A stretch of 7,974 nucleotides of DNA from Anaerolineales bacterium UBA4826 (GTDB lineage: Bacteria > Chloroflexota > Anaerolineae > UBA4142): positions 68,926-76,899 of the forward strand of contig DHFK01000015.1 of assembly GCA_002400365.1 (NCBI GenBank), given 5' to 3'. Below are positions 1 through 6,580 of the stretch, piece after piece. The first letter of the stretch is position 1, and each line of letters begins with the position of its first letter. The position numbers and the translations under genes were made by a program. Under the pieces are notes generated by a model. It searched no databases, was not told the DNA's origin, and worked only from the letters and a program-made list of their open reading frames with translations.

Positions 1-1310
1 GGGGCAGGATCCACACGCAGAGTAACGCGCGCGCTGTTCTGATCCACATCTTTCGCGCCACCGCGGATTACTTTGGTCGTACCAACCGGCGGTCCCTTGG
101 GATTGCGCGCCGGCGACGTGCTGTAGTATTCTGCATCATGCCAATCCGCGACCCATTCCCAAACATTGCCTGCCATGTCCATCGCGCCGTAAGGACTCGC
201 CCCATCGGGAAAAGACCCAACGGCGAGAACCTCGCCGCGCCCATTCTCCGCCGAATTGAGGTAATTTTTGTTGAACGTATTGCCCCAGGGAAAAATTCTG
301 CCATCAGTACCGCGTGCGGCTTTTTCCCATTCGGCTTCAGTGGGCAAGCGCTTGCCCGCCCAAGCGCAATAGCCGGCGGCATCGTTCCACGTCACATAGA
401 CGACGGGATGGTTGTCGTATCTTGGATTGCCAAAGTATTGAGTACTGGGCGAAGAGCATTTCCCCGCGTCCACACACTTTTTGTAGAGCGCATTGGTCAC
501 TTCGTACTTGTCAATCCAGAACGCGTCCAGAAAGACGGTGTGTTGCGGGGACTCACCATATCTGCCATCGTTGCCCATGACGAACTCGCCGGCTGGCACC
601 GCAACCATTTCGGCGTTGTCGTTTCCGCGGCGCTGGGCTGCGCTCATCGGCGCGTTGGTCGGCGGCGCAACCGGCGTGGTTGCGCCAGCCGTCAGCGCGA
701 GCGTTGCAGTCACCGGCGCGATGCGCGTCGGCGACAAAGTTGTAGTGGATTGTCCCGCGATCCATGCGCCAATCAGCGCGAGGAGCACGAACACTCCGAT
801 TACTCCGCCGCCCACGGCGATCCACGTTCGCGGCGGCAGAGTCGGCAATGCTGGCGTTGGCTGGGCGTCAGGCAGAACGCGCGGGGTGATCCCAAAGCCC
901 TTTTCAATCAATTCGTTCACGGCGGCGCGGTATCCAACCTGCGCGACGTTGATATACAGCCGATGCTGGAGCAGCGGGGGCAGCGCCGTTGCGCAGTCCT
1001 CAATCAACAGCGGAATAATTCTGGGTTTGCCGCCGCGCCCGCGTTGTTTGCTCAACATGATCGCGGCGTTGATTTCTTCATCGCACCACGGGGATTTTAG
1101 AGCCGCCACAGACAGAAGAGGAACGTAGACATCGCACTCTTCCAAGCCTGTGTTGATGCGCGCGACAATGTCGTCGCCGGGCTGGACCGAGTACATGTCG
1201 AAGAATCCTTCCAAGCCCTGGGCGCGCAGATCATCTGCCAAGCGCCGCGCAAAATCCGCATCGCCCCAGGAGTGAGTGATAAAGAACCTGGGCAACTTTT
1301 GAGAAGGCAT
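1..1310 (-). CDS. TIR - transmembrane - FGE-sulfatase-fold protein (C-terminus beyond window)
   Basis: Seen: an open frame from ATG at 1310 runs without a stop to the window edge (436 codons). Residues 8-135 form a TIR domain, opening with RFFITHSWGDADFARRLADD and containing SPWCDEEI. Glu79, four residues after Trp75, sits where the catalytic Glu of NAD-cleaving TIR domains lies. Residues 163-184 are one hydrophobic helix, followed by a Thr/Pro/Ala-rich linker to about 228. From 234 on there is an FGE-sulfatase (SUMF1-like, C-type-lectin fold) domain with AGEFVMG, KRLPTEAEWEKAARG, FPWGN, MAGNVWEWVADW and VIRGG. The stretch after VIRGG has no cysteine, so the copper-binding pair of true formylglycine-generating enzymes is missing and ligand binding is more likely than catalysis. 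The start is set by GGGAGG at 1325-1320; GTG at 1313 is an in-frame alternative. Inferred topology: TIR inside the cell, FGE domain outside, suggesting a membrane sensor or defence effector. It lies 54 bp after the carrier-protein gene. The domain calls are firm; the function is inferred. Confidence 0.9.
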   Translation of the reverse strand, partial: MPSQKLPRFFITHSWGDADFARRLADDLRAQGLEGFFDMYSVQPGDDIVARINTGLEECDVYVPLLSVAALKSPWCDEEINAAIMLSKQRGRGGKPRIIPLLIEDCATALPPLLQHRLYINVAQVGYRAAVNELIEKGFGITPRVLPDAQPTPALPTLPPRTWIAVGGGVIGVFVLLALIGAWIAGQSTTTLSPTRIAPVTATLALTAGATTPVAPPTNAPMSAAQRRGNDNAEMVAVPAGEFVMGNDGRYGESPQHTVFLDAFWIDKYEVTNALYKKCVDAGKCSSPSTQYFGNPRYDNHPVVYVTWNDAAGYCAWAGKRLPTEAEWEKAARGTDGRIFPWGNTFNKNYLNSAENGRGEVLAVGSFPDGASPYGAMDMAGNVWEWVADWHDAEYYSTSPARNPKGPPVGTTKVIRGGAKDVDQNSARVTLRVDPA

Positions 1311-1319
1311 CACGCGGAA

Positions 1320-1325
1320 CCTCCC
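1320..1325 (-). promoter_or_regulatory. Ribosome-binding site of the TIR/FGE gene
   Basis: GGGAGG on the minus strand lies nine bases before ATG at 1310 and six before an in-frame GTG at 1313. It decides that translation starts here and not inside the spacer to the carrier-protein gene. The 51-base spacer (1314-1364) holds no terminator-like hairpin with a U-tract, so co-transcription with the carboxylase genes is possible. Confidence 0.7.
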
Positions 1326-1364
1326 TTCGCCATCACCGCCGCAGCGATCGAACCAACAAACGCT

Positions 1365-1862
1365 CTAGCGCACGATCAACAACACCTGCCCCTGCTCCAC
1401 TTTATCGCCGGGCTTGACGCGGATTTCTTTCACACTGCCCGCGCGCGGCGTCCGCAATTCGTTCTCCATTTTCATCGCTTCGAGAATCACGATACCCTGC
1501 CGCGCCGCGACCGCATCGCCGACGTTGACATTCACCCCGCGCACCAGCCCCGGCATCGGCGCTTTGATGACCGCTTCGCCCGTCTGCGCCAATTGCGTTT
1601 TTTCTGCTTTCGCCATCTTGCGCGTGCGCTCGTCCTGCACGTTGACCACGTGCAACTCGCCGCCGATCAACACGCGATACTCGTCGCCGTTGCGATCAAC
1701 CAACGTTTCCCACGATAGATTGTCCATCAACAGCGAGTACAACCGACTGCCGTCAATCGTGCGGAAATCTACGTTGTGCGGTTCGCCATTCACTGTCACC
1801 GTATTGTTGGCGCCGATTTCGATTTCATACGTCTTGTCGTTGATGGTCGCGGTGTAGCGCAT
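1365..1862 (-). CDS. accB: Biotin carboxyl carrier protein of acyl-CoA carboxylase
   Basis: Carries the biotin that shuttles carboxyl groups from biotin carboxylase to the carboxyltransferase in acetyl- or propionyl-CoA carboxylase. The 165-residue protein ends in a biotinyl/lipoyl domain (about 95-165) with the biotinylation motif EAMKMENEL; Lys131 is the expected biotin site. The hairpin-forming APMPGLV and VKPGDKVEQGQ flanks are present. The first 90 residues form a beta-rich region followed by a charged Lys/Arg/Glu linker. The length fits free-standing carriers of three-subunit acyl-CoA carboxylases, not a fused PccA-type alpha chain. ATG at 1862 is the chosen start; an AGGAG lies only three bases upstream and is itself part of the 8-bp repeat filling the spacer to the biotin carboxylase gene. 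That gene directly precedes it, and its partner carboxyltransferase tail is at 7938-7974. Substrate preference cannot be read from this subunit. Confidence 0.93.
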   Translation of the reverse strand: MRYTATINDKTYEIEIGANNTVTVNGEPHNVDFRTIDGSRLYSLLMDNLSWETLVDRNGDEYRVLIGGELHVVNVQDERTRKMAKAEKTQLAQTGEAVIKAPMPGLVRGVNVNVGDAVAARQGIVILEAMKMENELRTPRAGSVKEIRVKPGDKVEQGQVLLIVR

Positions 1863-1963
1863 AGTCTCCTAGTCCGATAGTCATGTAGTCGTTTAGTCTC
1901 GTAGTCACCTCGTCGTGCAATCGCACGACTATTCGACTACGAGACTATCTGACTACACGACTA
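1862..1963. repeat. 8-bp-period repeat forming a long imperfect palindrome
   Basis: The whole spacer between the biotin carboxylase stop (1964) and the carrier-protein start (1862) is built of 8-bp units. On the plus strand six units follow TAGTCNNN (1862-1909) and a seventh is degenerate (1910-1917). After six bases (1918-1923), five units follow NNNGACTA (1924-1963), the inverted form. Positions 1879-1918 pair with 1923-1962 around the 4-base loop AATC, with 32 of 40 positions matching. The transcript can therefore fold into a long stem between the two genes. No U-tract follows, so it is not an ordinary terminator. A role in mRNA processing, stability or subunit dosage, or an origin as a selfish or slippage-grown element, is possible but unproven. 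Confidence 0.85.
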
Positions 1964-3460
1964 TTAACGTCCGAATCCTTCCACCGCCCCAAAGCGTTTC
2001 CAACCGCCGCGCGTGCTCGACGTGGGCGGCGGAATGTTAAGCGCGTGCTGACGGCGATCGTGCGTGAGCAGCGCGGCGACGATCGCGGCAACCTGCTCGC
2101 GCTCGTCCGATCCGCCTTGCTCCATCGTAAAGCGTTCGTCGAGAAACGTCGTGTCGAAAACGCCGCCGATGAAATTCGTGCTCTGGAATAATTTCTGGTG
2201 GAATGGGATGGAGGTCGCGATGCCGAGGATTTTGTATTCGCTCAGCGCGCGTTTCATCCGCATGATCGCGGCGGCGCGATCGGGTCCCCACACGCACAGT
2301 TTCGAAATGAGCGGATCGTAGTACAACGATACTTCGAAGCCTTCGTACAGCGCGCTTTCCAGCCGCACGCCCGGTCCCGTCGGCTCGTGCAGACTGATGA
2401 TCTTGCCGGTGGACGGCAGAAACCCGTTATACGCGTCTTCGGCGGTGATACGACATTCCATCGCCCAGCCGCGCGGCTGCACGTTCTTTTGCTGATAACT
2501 CAGCGGTCGTCCCGACGCGATGCGCAGTTGTTCTTTGACGATGTCAATGCCCGTGACGAGTTCGGTCACCGGATGCTCGACTTGCAAGCGCGTGTTCATT
2601 TCGAGGAAATAGAAATTGCGATCCTTGTCGAGCAAGAATTCAATCGTCCCGGCGTTCGCGTACCCCGCCGCCTTTGCCGCCGCGACCGCCGCCTTGCCCA
2701 TCCTCTCGCGCAACTTGTCGTCGAGCGCGATGGATGGCGACTCTTCGACCATTTTCTGGTGCCGGCGTTGAATCGAGCATTCGCGCTCGCCGAGGTGAAC
2801 CACATTGCCGCGCGCGTCCGCCAGGATCTGAAATTCGATGTGGCGCGCGGGGCTGATGAGTTTTTCGAGATAGACGGTGCTATCGCCGAAGGACGACTCG
2901 GCTTCGCTGCGCGCGCGCGCGATCGCGCCTGGCAACTCGTCGGCGGTTTCGACGCGGCGCATGCCCTTGCCGCCCCCGCCCGCCGCGGCTTTGACGAACA
3001 GCGGAAAGCCGACCTGGTTGCCCGCCGCGATCATCGCGTCGTCACGCAGCGGCTCGTAGGTCCCCGGGATGACCGGCACACCCTGCTTCGCCACCGTGCG
3101 CCGCGCCGCGATCTTGTCGCCCATCGCCCGCATCGCCTGCGCCGGCGGACCGACGAAGATGATGCCCGCCTCGGCGCACGCGCGCGCAAAGTGATCGTTC
3201 TCCGCAAGAAATCCATAGCCGGGATGAATGGCGCCCGCCTTGGCGCGGATGGCGACGTCAATGATGCGGTCAATCCGCAGGTACGATTCGCGCGCCGGCG
3301 CAGGCCCGATGCAGTACGCTTCCTCCGCATAGCGCACGTGCAGCGCGTTGCGGTCAACTTCGGAATAGACCGCCACGGTCGCCAGCCCCAGTTCGCGACA
3401 CGCGCGCAGCACGCGCACGGCGATTTCACTACGGTTAGCCACCAAGACCTTTTTGAACAT
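1964..3460 (-). CDS. accC: Biotin carboxylase subunit of acyl-CoA carboxylase
   Basis: Carboxylates the biotin of the carrier protein using ATP and bicarbonate, the first half-reaction of acetyl/propionyl-CoA carboxylase in the cytoplasm. The 498-residue protein has the N-terminal domain (FKKVLVANRSEIAVRV, AIHPGYGFLAEN), an ATP-grasp core with Lys116 and Lys158, the glycine loop AAAGGGGKGMR (159-168), HIEFQILAD, GERECSIQRRHQK and the active-site block FLEMNTRLQVEHPVTE (Glu287, Arg291, Glu295), then the C-terminal domain (ECRITAED). A tail (about 455-498) ending GGWKRFGAVEGFGR resembles the region before the carrier domain in longer alpha chains. The start at 3460 is chosen because GAGG at 3472-3469 lies eight bases upstream; an in-frame ATG at 3481 adds seven residues but falls in the neighbouring hairpin. 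The carrier-protein gene follows after a repeat-filled spacer. All catalytic motifs are intact. Confidence 0.96.
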   Translation of the reverse strand: MFKKVLVANRSEIAVRVLRACRELGLATVAVYSEVDRNALHVRYAEEAYCIGPAPARESYLRIDRIIDVAIRAKAGAIHPGYGFLAENDHFARACAEAGIIFVGPPAQAMRAMGDKIAARRTVAKQGVPVIPGTYEPLRDDAMIAAGNQVGFPLFVKAAAGGGGKGMRRVETADELPGAIARARSEAESSFGDSTVYLEKLISPARHIEFQILADARGNVVHLGERECSIQRRHQKMVEESPSIALDDKLRERMGKAAVAAAKAAGYANAGTIEFLLDKDRNFYFLEMNTRLQVEHPVTELVTGIDIVKEQLRIASGRPLSYQQKNVQPRGWAMECRITAEDAYNGFLPSTGKIISLHEPTGPGVRLESALYEGFEVSLYYDPLISKLCVWGPDRAAAIMRMKRALSEYKILGIATSIPFHQKLFQSTNFIGGVFDTTFLDERFTMEQGGSDEREQVAAIVAALLTHDRRQHALNIPPPTSSTRGGWKRFGAVEGFGR

Positions 3461-3468
3461 TGCGACTG

Positions 3469-3472
3469 CCTC
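3469..3472 (-). promoter_or_regulatory. Ribosome-binding site of accC
   Basis: GAGG on the minus strand, eight bases before ATG at 3460. It supports this start over the in-frame ATG at 3481. The foot of the perfect hairpin (3476) is only three bases upstream, so a ribosome would bind directly beside a very stable stem. Confidence 0.6.
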
Positions 3473-3475
3473 GAT

Positions 3476-3527
3476 TGTCATTGCGAGAATTCCATGCCCC
3501 CGAGGGCATGGAATTCTCGCAATGACA
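3476..3527. repeat. Perfect 24-bp inverted repeat with 4-base loop
   Basis: Positions 3476-3499 and 3504-3527 are exact reverse complements around the loop CCGA; the arms begin TGTCATTGCGAGAATTCC. It fills nearly all of the spacer between the peptidase stop (3536) and the accC ribosome-binding site. No U-tract follows on either strand, which argues against a rho-independent terminator. From memory, palindromes starting GTCATTGCGAG are dispersed in several bacterial genomes, so this is probably a copy of a mobile or REP-like palindromic element. That link was not checked against a database. Confidence 0.9.
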
Positions 3528-3535
3528 CCAGTACG

Positions 3536-4738
3536 TTATCTTCTCTTCGCTTTCACAATCCCAATCTCATCCGACCCGCGCGTGATCCTCTGCGCGCCGC
3601 GTTCGGTCACCACAAAAGTATTCTCGATCCCAACGGTGCCGACTTGCGCGAACGCCACTTTCGGCTCGACCGCGATCACCATCCCCGCTTCGAGCGGCAT
3701 CGAGTGCCCTTTGGCAAGGAACGGATATTCGTCGAGTTCCAAGCCGACGCCGTGCCCGACGAACGTAATGCGATCGCTCCCCAGCCCGCCAAAATTTTCT
3801 GCATAGCCGTATTTGCGCGCCAGCCCGGCTGCCAATTGAAACAACTCGTCGCCGGTTGCGCCAGGTTTCGCCGCGCGCGCGACGGCATCCTGAATGTCGA
3901 GCATCGCGTCGTGCGCGCGCATCAGTTTGTCCGACAAGCCGCCCAGCGCAAAGATGCGCGTTTGATCAACGATGTAACCATCTGAAACAAAGACGTAATC
4001 GAACAGCACTGGCTCGCCACGCCGAATCTTGTGCCGGCTCGATCCCTGCGCGAACGCGGGGCTCAAGCCTGGTCCACCCGTCGGCGACGAAAGATAACTT
4101 GGCAGCGCCGCGTTCTTGCCCGCCATCAGGTGGCCATAGAACATGTCGTTGTTCCACAGCCGAAATTTCACCGAGCCCTGATGGCCCGCGCCGCGCGCGA
4201 CCGCTTCAAGTTTTCCCGCGAGTTCGATTTCGCTGATGCCTTCCACTAGCAGTTCGCGCATCGCGCGCATCGTCTTCTCGCCGATTCTGGCAGCGCGGCG
4301 CAGCGCGGCAAGTTCGTATTCCGATTTGACCGCGCGCACGCGGCGAAGCATGGGCGAAACGTCAACCAGGTCTGCGTCGCTAAAGATTTCTTTGTAGCCC
4401 AAGTACGAATTCGCAGGCAACACGTCCAACTCCAGCCCCACGCGCTTGGGCAGTGAACAGTCGTGTGCCTGCAAGATGCGCGGCACATCACGCGGCGAAG
4501 CGAGCGGCACGATGCGCTCCACGGCCGACTCGGCGCGGGCGCGCGCCAGACTCTTGCGCGTCATCAGGATCGGCGCGCCGTCGCGCGGGATGTAGAGATG
4601 CGACTGCTGCGTGGTGCCTGCCAGGTAGAACATGTCGGCGTTTTGAATAATGAGTGCGCCGTCGAGATCGTCTGCGGCGAGTAGGTTCTGCAATTTCGCT
4701 ACTCGCGCGTCGAGTTCGGATTTGGGTGTGTATGCCAT
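3536..4738 (-). CDS. M24-family metallopeptidase, Xaa-Pro dipeptidase/aminopeptidase type
   Basis: Likely cleaves peptides with proline in the second position, in the cytoplasm; no signal peptide is visible. The 400-residue protein has an N-terminal creatinase-like domain (about 10-135) and a C-terminal pita-bread domain (about 140-390). All five metal ligands can be assigned: Asp247 in LFDY, Asp258 in VDQTR, His329 in FVGHGVGLELDEYP, Glu358 in AVEPK and Glu372 in GIENTFVV. The linking sequence RRVRAVKSEYELAALRRAARI is typical of the family. ATG at 4738 (MAYTPKSE) is chosen because the next in-frame ATG at 4807 adds 23 residues encoded by the repeat-filled spacer; neither start has a strong ribosome-binding site. 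It lies between the acetyltransferase and biotin carboxylase genes and is probably a housekeeping passenger in the carboxylase cluster. Exact substrate and family name (PepQ, PepP or a relative) are not resolved. Confidence 0.9.
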   Translation of the reverse strand: MAYTPKSELDARVAKLQNLLAADDLDGALIIQNADMFYLAGTTQQSHLYIPRDGAPILMTRKSLARARAESAVERIVPLASPRDVPRILQAHDCSLPKRVGLELDVLPANSYLGYKEIFSDADLVDVSPMLRRVRAVKSEYELAALRRAARIGEKTMRAMRELLVEGISEIELAGKLEAVARGAGHQGSVKFRLWNNDMFYGHLMAGKNAALPSYLSSPTGGPGLSPAFAQGSSRHKIRRGEPVLFDYVFVSDGYIVDQTRIFALGGLSDKLMRAHDAMLDIQDAVARAAKPGATGDELFQLAAGLARKYGYAENFGGLGSDRITFVGHGVGLELDEYPFLAKGHSMPLEAGMVIAVEPKVAFAQVGTVGIENTFVVTERGAQRITRGSDEIGIVKAKRR

Positions 4739-4745
4739 TTTCAAG

Positions 4746-4823
4746 GGATGAAGGCAGAAGGATGAAGGATGAAAAGTTGGACAGGGATGTTGGGATTCAT
4801 CTTTCATGCTTCATCTTTCATCC
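4746..4823. repeat. 7-bp-period repeat with inverted second arm
   Basis: On the plus strand, four 7-bp units at 4746-4773 (GGATGAA, GGCAGAA, GGATGAA, GGATGAA) are followed after 22 bases by four inverted units at 4796-4823 (TTCATCT, TTCATGC, TTCATCT, TTCATCC). The arms can pair in the transcript as an imperfect stem-loop. The element fills the spacer between the peptidase and acetyltransferase genes, and the acetyltransferase stop codon (4818-4820) lies inside its last unit. The plan matches that at 1862-1963, but the unit length and sequence differ. Confidence 0.8.
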
Positions 4824-5417
4824 TTTCAAGAATCCTTCCAGTCTTTCCTTAACTGCTTGCCATTCGGCATCAATGATGCTGTACATCACGGTGTTGCGTT
4901 GATAGCCAGTGTGTCGAATCTGATATTTTCGCAGTGTGCCCTCCTGCGTCGCGCCGAGTCGCTCAATCGCGCGGCGCGCGCCAGTGTTGCGTTCGTCGGT
5001 CTTTAGTTGGACGCGGATGCAGCCCAGCGTTTCGAACGCGTGGCGCAATAGCAAGTACTTGCACTCGGTATTGAGCGCGGTGCGCCACGCTTCAGGCGTG
5101 AGCCATGTCCCGCCGATCTCCAGCCCGCGATCGGCGCGGCGGATGTCCATGTAACTCGTGACGCCGACCGCGCGGTTATCGGCGCGGCGGATGATCGCAA
5201 ACCAAACGTGCGTGCCGGCTTGAACCTGCGCGAGCGATTTTTCGATCCACGCGCGCATCTGTTCGTGCGTCGCCGGGCGCGGCGCGAGAAAGAACTCCCA
5301 GATTTCGTCGTGCTGCGCCGCCGCGAACAGGTCGTCCGCGTGCGCGAGCGCGAGTGGTTCGAGGTAGACATATTTGGCTTCAAGCCTGATGGGGCGGGGA
5401 TCAATATTGTTTGCCAT
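4818..5417 (-). CDS. GNAT N-acetyltransferase, RimJ/RimL type
   Basis: Predicted to transfer acetyl from acetyl-CoA to an amino group; the substrate (ribosomal protein N-terminus, antibiotic or small amine) cannot be told. The 199-residue protein shows the Acetyltransf_3 pattern: RLEAKYVYLEPL at 11-22, EIGGTWLTPEAWRTALNTE (100-118) covering the acetyl-CoA-binding region, then CIRVQLKTDERNTGARRAIERLG (133-155) and QEGTLRKYQ. This arrangement is typical of RimL-like enzymes. An in-frame TGA three codons upstream fixes ATG at 5417 as the first possible start. No clear Shine-Dalgarno sequence precedes it, unlike the three cassette genes upstream. It begins 13 bp after the endonuclease stop, but its high GC matches the carboxylase cluster, so it probably belonged to the original locus and now relies on read-through from the cassette. 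Confidence 0.88.
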   Translation of the reverse strand: MANNIDPRPIRLEAKYVYLEPLALAHADDLFAAAQHDEIWEFFLAPRPATHEQMRAWIEKSLAQVQAGTHVWFAIIRRADNRAVGVTSYMDIRRADRGLEIGGTWLTPEAWRTALNTECKYLLLRHAFETLGCIRVQLKTDERNTGARRAIERLGATQEGTLRKYQIRHTGYQRNTVMYSIIDAEWQAVKERLEGFLKG

Positions 5418-5430
5418 TTCACATCACTGT

Positions 5431-6573
5431 TCATTGAACGGGAAAGAGTATCTGTTCTGCGTGGATCTTGGAAGAACCAATGACCACTACAAACCGGTTG
5501 ACGCGCGCTTCTTGAAAATACTGTTCTGCCGCCTGGCGTTGGCGTCCATTGAATTTATTTCTCCGAAAGAATCTTCCAATTTCGGACTCATCCATTTGAC
5601 TGTGGCAGTAGCCGCGCAACCTGTCCGATGTTAGACCCACAACAGGAATCGGATTGTACTCCGTTCCCTCGACCGTCACGTTTGACAAATTTGCGAACAA
5701 AACCATTCGCACAAAAGCATCCTTGACGTCATTACGACTTGGCAAAACCTTGCCTTTTGAGTTTTTCTTTTCAATGAGCAATAACTTGTCGTCAACAATT
5801 CGCGCTTCGTCAACTGTCCAATAATAATATCCACCAATAAAGTTCTTGATTGTGATGAGACTTTTCTCCCCCGTTACACGTTCGCTTTCATGAGTCGTTT
5901 GGCTTTCACGAAATTGAGCGGATTGGGCTTGTGCTCGCGAATACGCGCGATAATTCGCCACATCGTCCAGCATACTCTTGATCCTGCGTTTAAGCTCATT
6001 GAGCGAATGTAATTTGACACCTGTGCGCCTGGAAATTCTTCCATAGTGGAGCGCAACTCGCTTTGCAACGATCACGATTTGTTGCTGAACCTCATTCAGA
6101 TTCCAATGCACGGCATCAGACTGATTGAATTGCGCGAGAGCATCCAACCGCTCAAGGATGTATTGGTAATCAAACTGCTGGTTGGTGATTTTGTTTGGAT
6201 ACTTCGACGACTTTGTCGCTGATTTGTAGTACGCAGGAATCACATAAACTCTGAGCAAACTCATCAATGACACCGTATCCCATTGTAGGAAATCGTGGTC
6301 TCCGTCGAACCCTTCATCTTTGACAAAGGGAATTATGGTAACGCGGTTTTCAAAACCCAAAGTGTCATAAACGCGAGCGTAGGGATACGTTCGACTTCTT
6401 TTCGGACCACGCCAATGACTGATCGCAAAGCTTTTTTGTGGACCATATTCCAGAATGAAACTCGACCTGCGGAAGGCTGTCCCTCTTGAGACCTCGGCGA
6501 GAGTAAAGGTTTCTAACTGCTTTTGAAGCTGCGGGCTGTATTTGATATTTTCGATTTGCGCTTCGATTTTCAC
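5431..6573 (-). CDS. Probable type II restriction endonuclease, PD-(D/E)XK-like
   Basis: Predicted to cut DNA at the site protected by the methyltransferase encoded just upstream. No exact subtype is recognised. The 380-residue protein holds an acidic block TIIPFVKDEGFDGDHDF (79-95), a conserved-looking VHWNLNEVQQQ region (about 155), and a candidate catalytic core at 244-270: FIGGYYYWTVDEARIVDD, then LLLIEKKNSKGK. Asp255 or Asp262 with Glu268 and Lys270 fit a D-ExK metal site, and DVKDAFVRMVLFANL (282-296) follows. Translation starts at GTG 6573; GAGG, five bases upstream, overlaps the methyltransferase stop (TGAGG), so the two genes are coupled across 7 bp. GC content is clearly lower than in the flanking genes (24 of 60 bases at 5761-5820). 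The endonuclease role rests on the ExK motif and its methyltransferase neighbour; some other nuclease is possible. Confidence 0.72.
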   Translation of the reverse strand: MKIEAQIENIKYSPQLQKQLETFTLAEVSRGTAFRRSSFILEYGPQKSFAISHWRGPKRSRTYPYARVYDTLGFENRVTIIPFVKDEGFDGDHDFLQWDTVSLMSLLRVYVIPAYYKSATKSSKYPNKITNQQFDYQYILERLDALAQFNQSDAVHWNLNEVQQQIVIVAKRVALHYGRISRRTGVKLHSLNELKRRIKSMLDDVANYRAYSRAQAQSAQFRESQTTHESERVTGEKSLITIKNFIGGYYYWTVDEARIVDDKLLLIEKKNSKGKVLPSRNDVKDAFVRMVLFANLSNVTVEGTEYNPIPVVGLTSDRLRGYCHSQMDESEIGRFFRRNKFNGRQRQAAEQYFQEARVNRFVVVIGSSKIHAEQILFPVQ

Positions 6574-6580
6574 ATTTGCC

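Noticed and set aside
1..610. Active formylglycine-generating enzyme that matures sulfatases.
   Set aside because: The catalytic cysteine pair is missing after the VIRGG motif, the domain is fused to TIR and a membrane helix, and no sulfatase gene is nearby.
138..1100. A 320-codon open frame on the plus strand opposite the TIR/FGE gene.
   Set aside because: The minus strand carries clear TIR and FGE motifs throughout; the plus-strand product is low-complexity and Arg-rich with no domain.
1862..1963. CRISPR array.
   Set aside because: The repeat unit is 8 bp with a 5-bp core, spacers are absent, and the second half is inverted; this is a palindromic short-period array.
3461..3481. Longer accC start at 3481, adding MTIEAVA.
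   Set aside because: That ATG lies inside the palindromic repeat and has no ribosome-binding site; GAGG is correctly spaced for the ATG at 3460, which begins the family-typical FKKVLVANR.
3476..3527. Rho-independent terminator between the peptidase and accC genes.
   Set aside because: The stem is perfect, but no run of U follows on either strand and accC starts immediately after it on the same strand.
2198..3985. A 595-codon open frame on the plus strand opposite accC and the peptidase gene.
   Set aside because: It lies antisense to two genes with complete catalytic motifs. Its product is rich in Arg, His and Ala with no recognisable domain, as expected of a shadow frame in GC-rich DNA.
5003..5434. 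A 143-codon minus-strand frame whose ATG overlaps the endonuclease stop as ATGA.
   Set aside because: The overlap looks like coupling, but the product is Arg/Ser-rich nonsense, and the other frame encodes an intact acetyltransferase with family motifs.
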